This document shows positions 35,242-43,509 of a stretch of 45,397 nt of DNA, piece after piece. The position numbers and the translations under genes were made by a program. Origin of the DNA: Clostridia bacterium. GTDB lineage: Bacteria; Bacillota; Clostridia; Oscillospirales; CAG-272. The stretch is taken from contig JAFUKI010000158.1 of assembly GCA_017467815.1 (NCBI GenBank), positions 1 through 45,397 of the forward strand, given 5' to 3'. The notes beneath the pieces are model-generated. The model searched no databases. It saw only the letters and a program-made list of their open reading frames with translations, and was not told the origin of the DNA. Numbering within the stretch: position 1 is the stretch's first letter; every line of letters starts with the position of its first letter.

Positions 35242-36072
35242 ATGCATTCAAAATTTTTAAAACAGATGAAGGAAGGCATTCTCACCAATAACCCCACATT
35301 CGTTCAGCTTCTGGGTATGTGTCCCACACTGGCTGTAACCACATCGGTGATCAATGCAATAGGCATGGGAACAGCCGTAACCTTCGTGCTCATCTGTTCC
35401 AACCTGTTTATATCCCTCGTCCGCAACCTGATTCCCAAGGAAGTACGTATTGCTTCCTACATAGTCATTATTTCCGGCTTCGTAACAGCGGTGGAACTGC
35501 TGATCAAAGCCTATTTCCCGGCGATTGACGCATCTCTCGGTCTGTTTATCCCCCTGATCGTGGTAAACTGTATCATCCTTGCCAGAGCAGAAGCCTTCGC
35601 CTCCAAAAATAAACCTGTTCCTTCCATGGTGGACGGTCTGTCCATAGGACTTGGCTTCACCCTTGCACTGGTTGCCATCTCCGCCGTACGTGAACTGCTG
35701 GGAAGCGGCAAGCTGTTCGCAGCCACTGACGGTACGGGCGGTATCCAGATTCTCGGGGACTGGTTCTCTCCCGCGACCATCTTCCTGCTTCCCTGCGGTG
35801 CATTTCTTACCCTGGGCTTCCTGATCGCTCTGGTGCAGAAGATCGGCAATATGTCAAGCGAAAGAAAACGCCGTCAGGCACTGGAAATTGACGCCATTGA
35901 AAACGGCTATCATCCCACCTTGGTCAAAGACCCCGTAACCGGCGAGATCGTACGCAAAAACGAAGCACGTGCAGCCGAAACGGAATTCCTTCCCGAGGAA
36001 TCCGCACAGCTGACAGACGAAGTACCTGCAATAAACATCGTAGAAACGGGAAAGGAGGACGCCGATGCCTGA
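35242..36072 (+). CDS. rnfE: Rnf complex subunit E with cytoplasmic-type tail
   Basis: A 276-residue protein with six membrane helices in residues 1-200. The family markers NNPTFVQLLGMCPTLAV and RNLIPKEVRI are present, including the cysteine that helps hold the intramembrane iron site with RnfA. Residues from about 205 on form a charged tail (MSSERKRRQALE onward) roughly 50-70 residues longer than in most RnfE. Ribosome site AAGGAGGG. The end overlaps rnfA by 8 bases. Confidence 0.95.
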   Translation: MHSKFLKQMKEGILTNNPTFVQLLGMCPTLAVTTSVINAIGMGTAVTFVLICSNLFISLVRNLIPKEVRIASYIVIISGFVTAVELLIKAYFPAIDASLGLFIPLIVVNCIILARAEAFASKNKPVPSMVDGLSIGLGFTLALVAISAVRELLGSGKLFAATDGTGGIQILGDWFSPATIFLLPCGAFLTLGFLIALVQKIGNMSSERKRRQALEIDAIENGYHPTLVKDPVTGEIVRKNEARAAETEFLPEESAQLTDEVPAINIVETGKEDADA

Positions 36073-36643
36073 AATTTTTATGATCATGTTTTCAGCCGTC
36101 CTCGCGGAAAACTTTATTTTTTCACGATTCTACGGCATTTGTCCCTTCCTTGGCGTATCCGAAAAGCCTTCGACCGCATTGGGTATGGGTATGGCAGTAA
36201 CCTTTGTTATCACCGTTTCCTCCGCCGTTACCTGGGCAGTATACTACCTGCTTCTGGAACCTGCCGGATTAGAGTACCTGAAGACCATCGCATTTATTCT
36301 GGTTATTGCCGCACTGGTACAGTTCATTGAAATGTTCTTAAGACGGTATATCCCCGCGCTGTACAGTGCCCTCGGTATCTTCCTGCCGCTGATCACCACC
36401 AACTGCGCCGTACTCGGTTCCGCACTGGTCAACATCCAGAAAGGTTACAACTTCATTGAAAGCGTTGTATTCGGCTTTTCCGCGGCAATCGGATTCACAA
36501 TGGCGATTACCGTATTTGCAGGTGTCAGAGAACGCCTTGCTTTTGCCAGACCGCCTAGATCCTTCAAAGGATTCCCGATTCTTCTGATTGCGGCAAGTCT
36601 GGTAGCCATGGCATTTTCCGGCTTTTCCGGCATGAAATTTTAG
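36065..36643 (+). CDS. rnfA: Rnf complex subunit A
   Basis: A 192-residue protein with six membrane helices, paralogous to RnfE. Markers are LAENFIFSRFYGICPFLGVS and the segment TTNCAVLG. With RnfE it forms the membrane iron centre and the ion path. Its start lies inside the end of rnfE, after GGAAAGGAGG, so translation is coupled. Length is exactly as expected for the family. Confidence 0.96.
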   Translation: MPEIFMIMFSAVLAENFIFSRFYGICPFLGVSEKPSTALGMGMAVTFVITVSSAVTWAVYYLLLEPAGLEYLKTIAFILVIAALVQFIEMFLRRYIPALYSALGIFLPLITTNCAVLGSALVNIQKGYNFIESVVFGFSAAIGFTMAITVFAGVRERLAFARPPRSFKGFPILLIAASLVAMAFSGFSGMKF

Positions 36644-36658
36644 AACGGAGGACAAAAC

Positions 36659-37507
36659 ATGAAAACAATCCTGATACCCGTTCTGATCTTTATTCTTCTC
36701 GGTGCCGCAATGGGCATTCTGCTGGCAGTGGCAGCCCGTGCATTCGCTATGAAAACCGATGAACGGGCAGAAGCCATAACCGCCTGCCTCCCCGGAGCAA
36801 ACTGCGGCGGATGCGGTTATGCCGGATGTTCCGCACTGGCACAGGCAATCAGCAAAGGCGAAGCCTCGGTAAATGCCTGTACAGCCGGCGGCGCTGAAGT
36901 AGCCAACCAGATTGCCGCCATTATGGGCGTGGAAGCCGGCGAACAGAAACGTATGCGCGCACAGGTTATGTGTTCCGGTGCCAATGAATACGTAAAGAAA
37001 AAATACCTGTACGAAGGTGTTCCGGACTGTGCGGCAGCGGCGAGAAGCGGCGGCGGTGAAAACCTCTGTCCCAACGGATGTATCGGTCTCGGCAGCTGTG
37101 TCAGAGCCTGTCCCTTCGGCGCAATTACTGTGGTAAACGGCGTTGCAGTCGTAGACTATACCCGTTGCACCGGGTGCGGCGTATGTACCCACATCTGCCC
37201 GAAAAAGATTATTCGTCTCATCCCCTTCGATTCCAAACATTGGGTAGGATGCAGTTCCACCGACGAAGGGAAGAGAATCCGCAAATACTGTGACGTTGGC
37301 TGTATTTCCTGTAAAATCTGCCAGCGTAACTGTGAAGCCGGTGCCATTACGGTAAACGAAGGCATTGCAGTCATTGACTACGAAAAATGTACCGGTTGTG
37401 ATGTATGTGTGGATAAATGCCCCCGCAAGATCATCTGGTCCGGGGAAAGACAGGGTAAACTCGGTCTTGTCATCACAAGGACTGCAGAGGAACCCACAAA
37501 AAACTAA
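36659..37507 (+). CDS. rnfB: Rnf complex subunit B (ferredoxin-type iron-sulfur protein)
   Basis: A 282-residue protein. An N-terminal helix (1-25) anchors it. The first cluster motif is CLPGANCGGCGYAGC, and several CxxCxxC ferredoxin motifs follow (GSCVRACPFG, CTGCGVCTHICP, CISCKICQRNC, CTGCDVCVDKCP). It takes electrons from reduced ferredoxin and hands them to the complex. A small stem (37516-37535, CAGCCA with TGGCTG) follows without a T run, so read-through into the next oxidoreductase gene, 69 bp away, is possible. Confidence 0.96.
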   Translation: MKTILIPVLIFILLGAAMGILLAVAARAFAMKTDERAEAITACLPGANCGGCGYAGCSALAQAISKGEASVNACTAGGAEVANQIAAIMGVEAGEQKRMRAQVMCSGANEYVKKKYLYEGVPDCAAAARSGGGENLCPNGCIGLGSCVRACPFGAITVVNGVAVVDYTRCTGCGVCTHICPKKIIRLIPFDSKHWVGCSSTDEGKRIRKYCDVGCISCKICQRNCEAGAITVNEGIAVIDYEKCTGCDVCVDKCPRKIIWSGERQGKLGLVITRTAEEPTKN

Positions 37508-37576
37508 GTAAACACCAGCCAAAAATATATGGCTGATGAAATTTATATGAAACTTATTTACTAGGAGGAAAAAAAC

Positions 37577-38662
37577 ATGGAAAAACTGAGAGTTGGTATC
37601 ATCGGATGCGGAGGAATTGCAAACGGCAAACATATGCCCTCCCTTGCAAAAATCAAAGAGGTAGAAATGGTTGCTTTCTGTGACATCATCGTATCCAAAG
37701 CGGAAGCCGCAAAAGCAAAGTTTGGTACACCCGATGCAGCTGTGTACGAAGATTACAAGGAACTGCTGAAAGATGAGACCATCGATGTTGTACACGTATG
37801 TACCCCTAACCGTGCACACAGCTTTATCACCGTAGATGCCCTGGAAGCCGGCAAGCATGTAATGTGCGAAAAGCCCATGGCTATCAACTCCGCAGAAGCA
37901 AAGAAAATGCTGGACGCAGCCAAGAGAACCGGCAAGAAACTGACCATTGGTTATCAGAACCGTCAGACCAACGAAGCTCTGTATCTGAAGCAGGAAGCAA
38001 TGGACGGTACCTTCGGTGACATTTACTATGCAAAGGCTACCGCTATCCGTCGTCGTGCCGTTCCTACCTGGGGCGTATTCCTGAACGAACAAGAACAGGG
38101 CGGCGGTCCCCTGATTGATATCGGAACCCACGCACTGGACCTGACCCTGTGGATTCTGAACAACTACAAGCCCAAGTATTGTGTAGGTACTTCCTACCAC
38201 GCACTGAACAACCAGACTGACACCGGCAACGCATGGGGCAACTGGGATCCCGAAAAGTTTACCGTAGAAGACTGTGCATTCGGTTTCGTAGTAATGGAAA
38301 ACGGCGCAACCATCTATCTGGAATCTTCCTGGGCGCTGAACACCCTGGAAGTACGTGAAGCAACCACCTCCTTCTGCGGTACTCTGGCAGGCGGCGATAT
38401 GTGGGACGGCGTACGCATCAACGGTGTACGCAACGGCAGACAGTACGTTATGAAACCCAGTATGTCCGCAGGCGGTGTAGCATTCTATGACGGCGACAGC
38501 AGCGGCGATCCTTCCACACGTGAAGCGCGTCAGTGGATCAATGCAATTCTGAAGGACAAGGATCCCTGCGTTCTGCCCGAACAGGCATATTGCATCACCC
38601 AGATTCTGGAGGGTATCTACGAATCCGCAAAAACCGGAGAAATCTATCGCTTTGACAAGTAA
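37577..38662 (+). CDS. Gfo/Idh/MocA-family oxidoreductase (fourth, divergent)
   Basis: A 361-residue protein with GIIGCGGIANGKH as the Rossmann loop, EKPMAIN and the catalytic segment DIGTHALDL with the normal histidine. It is only distantly like copies A to C. The start follows AGGAGG. A TIM-barrel isomerase gene follows after 31 bp, so the two form an enzyme pair like those of inositol or keto-glycoside metabolism. It has no clear promoter of its own and could be read from the rnf operon or from the A/T-rich gap before it. Confidence 0.9.
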   Translation: MEKLRVGIIGCGGIANGKHMPSLAKIKEVEMVAFCDIIVSKAEAAKAKFGTPDAAVYEDYKELLKDETIDVVHVCTPNRAHSFITVDALEAGKHVMCEKPMAINSAEAKKMLDAAKRTGKKLTIGYQNRQTNEALYLKQEAMDGTFGDIYYAKATAIRRRAVPTWGVFLNEQEQGGGPLIDIGTHALDLTLWILNNYKPKYCVGTSYHALNNQTDTGNAWGNWDPEKFTVEDCAFGFVVMENGATIYLESSWALNTLEVREATTSFCGTLAGGDMWDGVRINGVRNGRQYVMKPSMSAGGVAFYDGDSSGDPSTREARQWINAILKDKDPCVLPEQAYCITQILEGIYESAKTGEIYRFDK

Positions 38663-38693
38663 TTTCTGATTACATAGAAGGGAAACATAAGAA

Positions 38694-39662
38694 ATGAAAC
38701 TTTGTGTATTTGCAAATCTGTATCCGAATAAAACCCTCGACGAAACTCTGGCAACCCTGAAAGCGCTGGGTGTTGAAGCGGTTGAAATCGGCTGCGGTGG
38801 CTATCCCGGAAAGAACCAGTGCGACCCCGAAGTTCTGCTGGCTGATGAAGCAAAACTGCAGGAATGGCTGGCTACTTTCAAGAAATACGATATGGAACTT
38901 GCCGCACTGTCCTGTCATGGCAACCCCGTACATCCCGATCCGGCAATCGCAGCATCCTTTGATAAGGACTTCCGCAATGCCTGCCTGCTGGCTGAAAAAG
39001 TCGGTGTAGATACCATTATCACCTTCTCCGGTTGTCCCGGTGATGCGCCCGGTGCCAAGTATCCGAACTGGGTCACCTGTCCCTGGCCGGAAGATTTCCT
39101 CGCTGTTCTGGATTACCAGTGGAACGAAGTGCTGATCCCTTACTGGAAAGAAGCAGGCGCATTTGCCGAAGCACACGGCGTAAAGCACATTGCTCTGGAA
39201 CTCCATCCCGGTTTCTGCTGCTACAACACCGAAACCCTGCTGAAGCTCCGTGCAGCCGTTGGTCCTGTAATCGGCGCAAACTTCGACCCCTCCCATCTGG
39301 TATGGCAGGGAATGGATCCCGCAGCAGCCATTCGTATGCTGGGTGACGCTATCTACCACGTTCACGCCAAGGACACCAAGATCGACGCCATCAACACCGC
39401 CCGTATCGGCGTACTGGATACCAAGCACTACGGTGACGAAGCCAACCGTGCATGGGTGTTCCGCGCAGTAGGATACGGTCACGATGCAGCATACTGGAGA
39501 GACATCATGGACAACCTGCGTCTGGTTGGCTACGACCGCGTAATGTCCATCGAACACGAAGACAGCCTGATGTCCATCGACGAAGGTCTGTCCAAAGCCA
39601 TTGACTGCCTGAAGACCGTCATCATGCACGAACCCAAGCCCACCACAATGTCCTGGGCATAA
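38694..39662 (+). CDS. Sugar phosphate isomerase/epimerase-like TIM-barrel protein
   Basis: A 322-residue protein of the AP-endonuclease-2 superfamily. Metal-site residues are seen in ALELHPGFC, NFDPSHLVW, HVHAKDT and SIEHEDS. The length, longer than that of the isomerase at 2435, and the HPGFCCYN segment are like proteins that pair with Gfo/Idh/MocA enzymes in sugar catabolism. It shares the transcript with the oxidoreductase before it. The end is followed by palindromic repeat copy 6. Confidence 0.87.
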   Translation: MKLCVFANLYPNKTLDETLATLKALGVEAVEIGCGGYPGKNQCDPEVLLADEAKLQEWLATFKKYDMELAALSCHGNPVHPDPAIAASFDKDFRNACLLAEKVGVDTIITFSGCPGDAPGAKYPNWVTCPWPEDFLAVLDYQWNEVLIPYWKEAGAFAEAHGVKHIALELHPGFCCYNTETLLKLRAAVGPVIGANFDPSHLVWQGMDPAAAIRMLGDAIYHVHAKDTKIDAINTARIGVLDTKHYGDEANRAWVFRAVGYGHDAAYWRDIMDNLRLVGYDRVMSIEHEDSLMSIDEGLSKAIDCLKTVIMHEPKPTTMSWA

Positions 39663-39686
39663 GCAAGCAAACTGAATATAAAAATC

Positions 39687-39731
39687 AGGGGAGAGAGAAG
39701 CTTTTTTCAAAAAAGTTTCTCTCTCCCCTGT
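39687..39731. repeat. G-rich palindromic repeat, copy 6
   Basis: A nearly perfect inverted repeat with arms CAGGGGAGAGAGAA and its complement, core GCTTTTTTCAAAAAAGTT. Its plus-strand flank reads TTATTTA as in copy 2. It lies between two convergent isomerase genes. Confidence 0.83.
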
Positions 39732-39743
39732 TATTTACACAGC

Positions 39744-40529
39744 TTACAGAATAAACTGCTTGATATACTTCTTGGTAAATTCAACACCCTTATTGCCAAG
39801 CTCACCACTCCATGTTTCGGAATGCGGTTCCAGACTCAGGTCACCATCGTAACCTCTTGCATAAAGCACGGCGAAAATGGAGCTCCACTTCAAATCGTCC
39901 ATACCTGCCGGCGGATCATCCACCCAGCGCTTACCGGCGTGTGTAGTGCCCTTGATATGTACATGAGCAATTCTTTCACCCCAGTCAGACATTTCTGCCA
40001 GATAATCGGCATCCCGGTTGTACGCGTGGGAAGGGTCATACTTGAGGCAAAGTTCGGGCAGTTCGCCCAGCACAACTTCCCATTCTCTGGGAGAAACAAT
40101 ATAGTTGTTCCAGTTACAGTTCTGGATGGCAATCTTGATTCTGCCCTGTGCCTGTTCGATCAGATCACCGAAGAAAGCAATGGCATTGGTGTAATTGCGG
40201 TACAGGCTGATGCTGTCGTCATAGTTTGCACCGCACACAAAGGTCTTGGCACCTACTTCAATAGCGGCATTAAGAAGTGCTTTGTAGCTTGCCTGCTGTT
40301 CGGGGACAATCTTACCGTCCGCCATCATCTCATGATTCCATCTGCCTACGCAGGAAACGTCCACACCGGATTCAGCGATTCCTTTTTTCATGTTTTCAAC
40401 CGAAGCAATAAAATGATCATTATCCGGACCATAATTGCAGCAGACCTCAATAAATTTCAGACCGTTCGCTTTAGCATCGTGGAAATAAGCCGGATTGTCA
40501 TAGGGATAAATCTGACCAATTCTCATCAT
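39744..40529 (-). CDS. Sugar phosphate isomerase/epimerase-like TIM-barrel protein
   Basis: A 261-residue member of the AP-endonuclease-2 superfamily. Metal-site residues appear in AIQNCNWNN, KYDPSHAYN, HVHIKGT and SLEPHSE. It is distinct from the two other isomerases in the window. The start is ATG 40529 after AAAGGA; the in-frame TTG at 40553 lies upstream of that site. It converges on the 37577-39662 pair, with its own promoter. Position suggests a shared pathway, but the opposite strand means separate control. Confidence 0.87.
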   Translation of the reverse strand: MMRIGQIYPYDNPAYFHDAKANGLKFIEVCCNYGPDNDHFIASVENMKKGIAESGVDVSCVGRWNHEMMADGKIVPEQQASYKALLNAAIEVGAKTFVCGANYDDSISLYRNYTNAIAFFGDLIEQAQGRIKIAIQNCNWNNYIVSPREWEVVLGELPELCLKYDPSHAYNRDADYLAEMSDWGERIAHVHIKGTTHAGKRWVDDPPAGMDDLKWSSIFAVLYARGYDGDLSLEPHSETWSGELGNKGVEFTKKYIKQFIL

Positions 40530-40588
40530 AATTAAAAATCCTTTCTCAAACAACAGAGTATTCCGCCTGTTGGTATTTGGCTGAAATG

Positions 40589-40617
40589 ATTATAGCACAG
40601 TCCTTGGGTAAAGTCAA
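40589..40617 (-). promoter_or_regulatory. Sigma-A promoter of the minus-strand isomerase
   Basis: Minus strand TTGACT, 17 bp, TATAAT, about 60 bp before the start. Confidence 0.8.
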
Positions 40618-40635
40618 CCCGAACCAGAAAAAAAC

Positions 40636-41145
40636 TCACCCATTCGGACGTCCGAAACCGCAGAGCAGCTGACCGGACACAATTTCCAAAAGGGCATACG
40701 TGGGTTTGTATCCGCTGCCCACAGTACCGGGATTGATGGTTCGTACCGTCTTCCCGAAACCGGTATCCATTTTCTGGTCCACAGCCAGATGCGTGTGCCC
40801 GTACAGAAGCACATCCGCACCGCATCTTGCCGCCGTATCCGCCGCCTGCTGGAGATCCCTTTTGACTCCGCGTGTATGACCATGCATCAGCAAAAACGTA
40901 AATCCTTCCGCTTCCACAATTTTTTCTTTCGGCAGAAGGGGTTCCGGCATAAAACTTTCATCCCAGTTTCCTTTGACCATATGCGCCGGAATGTCGGGAT
41001 ACCGCGTTGTCAGTGCCATAAAATCCCGGTAACCGTCCCCAAGATGAATCAACATATCCACACCACCGTGTTCCAGATGGGTTTTCACCGCCTGAAGCAT
41101 GGTGTTCGGATTTCCGTGACTGTCGGAAAAAACAAGAATTCTCAA
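40636..41145 (-). CDS. Metallophosphoesterase of the YfcE/MJ0936 type
   Basis: A 169-residue protein with all the metal motifs of calcineurin-like phosphoesterases in order: FSDSHGN, LGDGYRD, GNWDE, MHGHT and YGHTH. This family hydrolyses phosphodiesters; the physiological substrate of most members is unknown. The start is probably TTG 41145, eight bases after GGGGG, since it gives the normal N-terminus (MRILVFSDSHG); the open frame continues upstream to 41268 without support. Confidence 0.87.
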   Translation of the reverse strand: MRILVFSDSHGNPNTMLQAVKTHLEHGGVDMLIHLGDGYRDFMALTTRYPDIPAHMVKGNWDESFMPEPLLPKEKIVEAEGFTFLLMHGHTRGVKRDLQQAADTAARCGADVLLYGHTHLAVDQKMDTGFGKTVRTINPGTVGSGYKPTYALLEIVSGQLLCGFGRPNG

Positions 41146-41228
41146 AATAAGTACCCCCGATCGCCGTAACCTTTTTGTGTATCCGGCGTATACTGCATTG
41201 AACCACATTTGCGAAAGGATGCAACTGT

Positions 41229-41450
41229 ATGAAGATTGACAGGAAAATAATCGACAATATGCTGGCACTGCCGGACGAAAAACTCTGGCAGATGCTGAAA
41301 CTTCTGATGACGGCTAACGGCGCCAATCCTCCGGATAAAAACATGGATCCCGTATCCATGCGAAAACTGCGCGCGGTACTTACTGACGTAACCGATGCCG
41401 ATATAGAAAGAGTCATGACATTGATGGATATATATAAGTCCACACATTGA
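41229..41450 (+). CDS. Small conserved-looking protein of unknown function
   Basis: A 73-residue, mostly helical and charged protein. There is no membrane helix, signal or cysteine. The ribosome site AAAGGA lies upstream of ATG. It is followed after 13 bp by a second unknown gene and then a third, so the three form an operon. I do not recognise the sequence. A spore-related function is possible from the company it keeps but is not shown. Confidence 0.65.
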   Translation: MKIDRKIIDNMLALPDEKLWQMLKLLMTANGANPPDKNMDPVSMRKLRAVLTDVTDADIERVMTLMDIYKSTH

Positions 41451-41463
41451 AGCAGGTGATAAA

Positions 41464-41931
41464 ATGGATGGAGATCTGAACACAATGGTGCAGAATATTC
41501 TGCAGAATCCGGAATTCACAGCGCTGGTCAAGGAGATCAAAGGAGACAAGAGCGACAATACAGAAATCGACACTGAAAAAATCATGTCCAAACTACCGGA
41601 AATGCTCAATATGTTTGGACTGCAGGGAAACGATAAACAAAATGAAGAATCTGACCGTGAATCCTCTCATCAACACAACAACGAGGATGACCACCCGTCA
41701 GAACATTCATCCAACAGTAAAGCAGAAACCATTCCGCCCGGAATTGCCAAGCTGTGGAAACCCGGCAGTAAGGACAAAAGAAACAAACTTCTGTGCGCCC
41801 TGAAACCCTATCTGAGTCCGGCAAGATGCAGTCTGATCGACAAAGCCATGAACGCCATGCAGCTTGGGGAAGTCCTGGGTGTTATGCAGTCCGTACAGCC
41901 GGGCGGAACAAACGACAACCAATCCGGATAA
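41464..41931 (+). CDS. Unknown protein with helical ends and a polar, His/Glu/Ser-rich middle
   Basis: A 155-residue protein. An N-terminal helical part (1-45, with NILQNPEFTALVKEI) is joined by a polar linker rich in Asn, Ser, His and Glu (about 58-90) to a C-terminal helical part with LLCALKPYLSPARCSLIDKA. This last pattern resembles small clostridial proteins of unknown function found in spore-formers; that is from memory and not tested. The start is preceded by AGGTG. It is the middle gene of a three-gene run. Confidence 0.68.
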   Translation: MDGDLNTMVQNILQNPEFTALVKEIKGDKSDNTEIDTEKIMSKLPEMLNMFGLQGNDKQNEESDRESSHQHNNEDDHPSEHSSNSKAETIPPGIAKLWKPGSKDKRNKLLCALKPYLSPARCSLIDKAMNAMQLGEVLGVMQSVQPGGTNDNQSG

Positions 41932-41942
41932 AAGGAGAGAAT

Positions 41943-42428
41943 ATGTATTCACGAGGCAGCAATCTCGGAAAGAATATATGGGACGACGGCCGCATTCATA
42001 TCCCGCCGGGATATAAAGGCAGTGCGTTCCGAGCATCCCCACCGCACGAACCATCCTCCCGAAGCGAAGGAAAAATACATCCCCCGGAACAGAAGCTGTA
42101 TACAATGGAAGACCAACAGTATACCGATCCATCCCGTACAGCAGACAGCGATCTGTCAAAAGAAGGATCCGAATTCCCGGCGGAAGACCAGCCGGAATGT
42201 ACCGAATCAGAAGCTATACAGGAAGATAACACACAGAAAACAGGAAAGATCACTGTGAAACCGATACAGAACTATTCTCCCCAGATGAACGAATTGCTCA
42301 CAGGACTGCTCCATTCACTGGGCAGGGAAGAATGGCTACTGATAATCGTGATCATACTTTTGCTGGCAGACGGAAGCGATGCATGGGATATTATTCTCCT
42401 GATGATCCTTCTTCTTGGCGTTCATTGA
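41943..42428 (+). CDS. Unknown protein with polar body and C-terminal double hydrophobic motif
   Basis: A 161-residue protein. Residues 1-125 are polar and low in hydrophobic content. The end has two short hydrophobic stretches broken by an acidic turn: LLIIVIILLLADGSDAWD followed by IILLMILLLG. This hairpin-like motif would sit in or on a membrane. The start at ATG 41943 follows AAAGGAGAG; upstream in-frame codons overlap the previous gene. The 3' end overlaps that of the convergent gene by 38 bases. Similar tails occur, as I recall, in small proteins of spore-forming Clostridia. Confidence 0.7.
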   Translation: MYSRGSNLGKNIWDDGRIHIPPGYKGSAFRASPPHEPSSRSEGKIHPPEQKLYTMEDQQYTDPSRTADSDLSKEGSEFPAEDQPECTESEAIQEDNTQKTGKITVKPIQNYSPQMNELLTGLLHSLGREEWLLIIVIILLLADGSDAWDIILLMILLLGVH

Positions 42429-43509
42429 GCACCTGCAGTTTTTCCGTTAAGGCAGCCGCTTCCGGATAATATTCCGCCGCACGTCCGAGGGGATCGTTGA
42501 ACTTGAAATCCAACAGATGTTCCGTAAACTGATGCACCGTAACCGTACAGCACAGCCGGGAATGAACTGCGTTGATCTCAGCCGTAAATCCATGTCTCCT
42601 GCATAAAGCCTGCACAAATTCCGCTGGAATCCGAAGTGCCGGAACCGCATCGGCGATGGCAGAAAGGGACCGGTCGGTCGTAAAATGCTTCGCAGAAAGA
42701 TTGGCGGCAATTTCCCATCGGAAATCAACTCTATCCTCGTAGTGAAGCAGCGACAGATACAATTTCCGGTCAGTGGAGAGCGAAACCATCATATGCGTCA
42801 GCATCAGAAACACATACATCCACCCACTGAGATGCAGCGGAATCTGCAGCTCCGCTTTTCCGGAAACACCCGTCCCAAGGGGATCGTACAGGGAAATCAC
42901 CGTATCCCCATACAGCGGATTCTCCCGTATTCTGGCAAGCATCCACGAAGTCAGCTCCCGTATATCGCAAAGTCTGTCACCACCCGCACGCATATTCTCA
43001 GCGGTTTCCGAGACATACCCCGGCATTTCACGGGACAATAAGGGAAAAGATTCACCGGAAGTACAGGAAACGGAAGCACCGCTCAATAGCTGTTCATCCA
43101 GAGCCGTACATTCCTGACAGAACTGTTTAACAATCCCGGTCAGATTCTGAAAAACCGGCAGAGACGGATCGTAAATATTCCAGGGATTCCGGATGCACCG
43201 AACCAATACCGTATTGTCCTGTCGGCAAACACAAAGTACGGCAGTGAATTTGTCATTTCCCTGCAGCGGAAGAGTGATACTGCTTCCTGTCAGACTGTGA
43301 GGCACATCACTGGCGTCACGACAAAATCTGCGGAATGTCGTTCTGTCCCGGACGGCAAGATCTTTATAAAAGAGCTTCTCAGCGGCATTCAGGACAGAAG
43401 GTAAAGAAATATCCAGAGTTGGTATAGATATTACATGACCATGTAGATCGAAACACAACTCCGGATACATCTCCCGATTGGCTGAATAAGTATAATCAAG
43501 TGTTTTCAT
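42391..43509 (-). CDS. Unknown cytoplasmic protein, possibly a degenerate sensor kinase
   Basis: A 372-residue protein without membrane helices. The order of parts (an alpha/beta N-terminal region, a helical middle and a C-terminal region from about residue 200 that loosely resembles a histidine-kinase ATPase fold) suggests a decayed sensor kinase. No H-box, N-box or glycine-rich box is clear. The start is ATG 43509, which overlaps the stop of the upstream gene (TGATGA), so it is translationally coupled to the envelope protein before it. I do not assign a function. Confidence 0.6.
   Translation of the reverse strand: MKTLDYTYSANREMYPELCFDLHGHVISIPTLDISLPSVLNAAEKLFYKDLAVRDRTTFRRFCRDASDVPHSLTGSSITLPLQGNDKFTAVLCVCRQDNTVLVRCIRNPWNIYDPSLPVFQNLTGIVKQFCQECTALDEQLLSGASVSCTSGESFPLLSREMPGYVSETAENMRAGGDRLCDIRELTSWMLARIRENPLYGDTVISLYDPLGTGVSGKAELQIPLHLSGWMYVFLMLTHMMVSLSTDRKLYLSLLHYEDRVDFRWEIAANLSAKHFTTDRSLSAIADAVPALRIPAEFVQALCRRHGFTAEINAVHSRLCCTVTVHQFTEHLLDFKFNDPLGRAAEYYPEAAALTEKLQVLNERQEEGSSGE

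Noticed and set aside
37516..37535. Stem-loop after rnfB as a terminator
   Set aside because: The stem is only 6 bp and is followed by ATGAAATT, not a T run, so it is not listed as a terminator.
36338..38200. Open frame of 620 codons on the minus strand across rnfA, rnfB and the fourth oxidoreductase
   Set aside because: It is antisense to three certain genes and crosses their boundaries; no ribosome site or domain.
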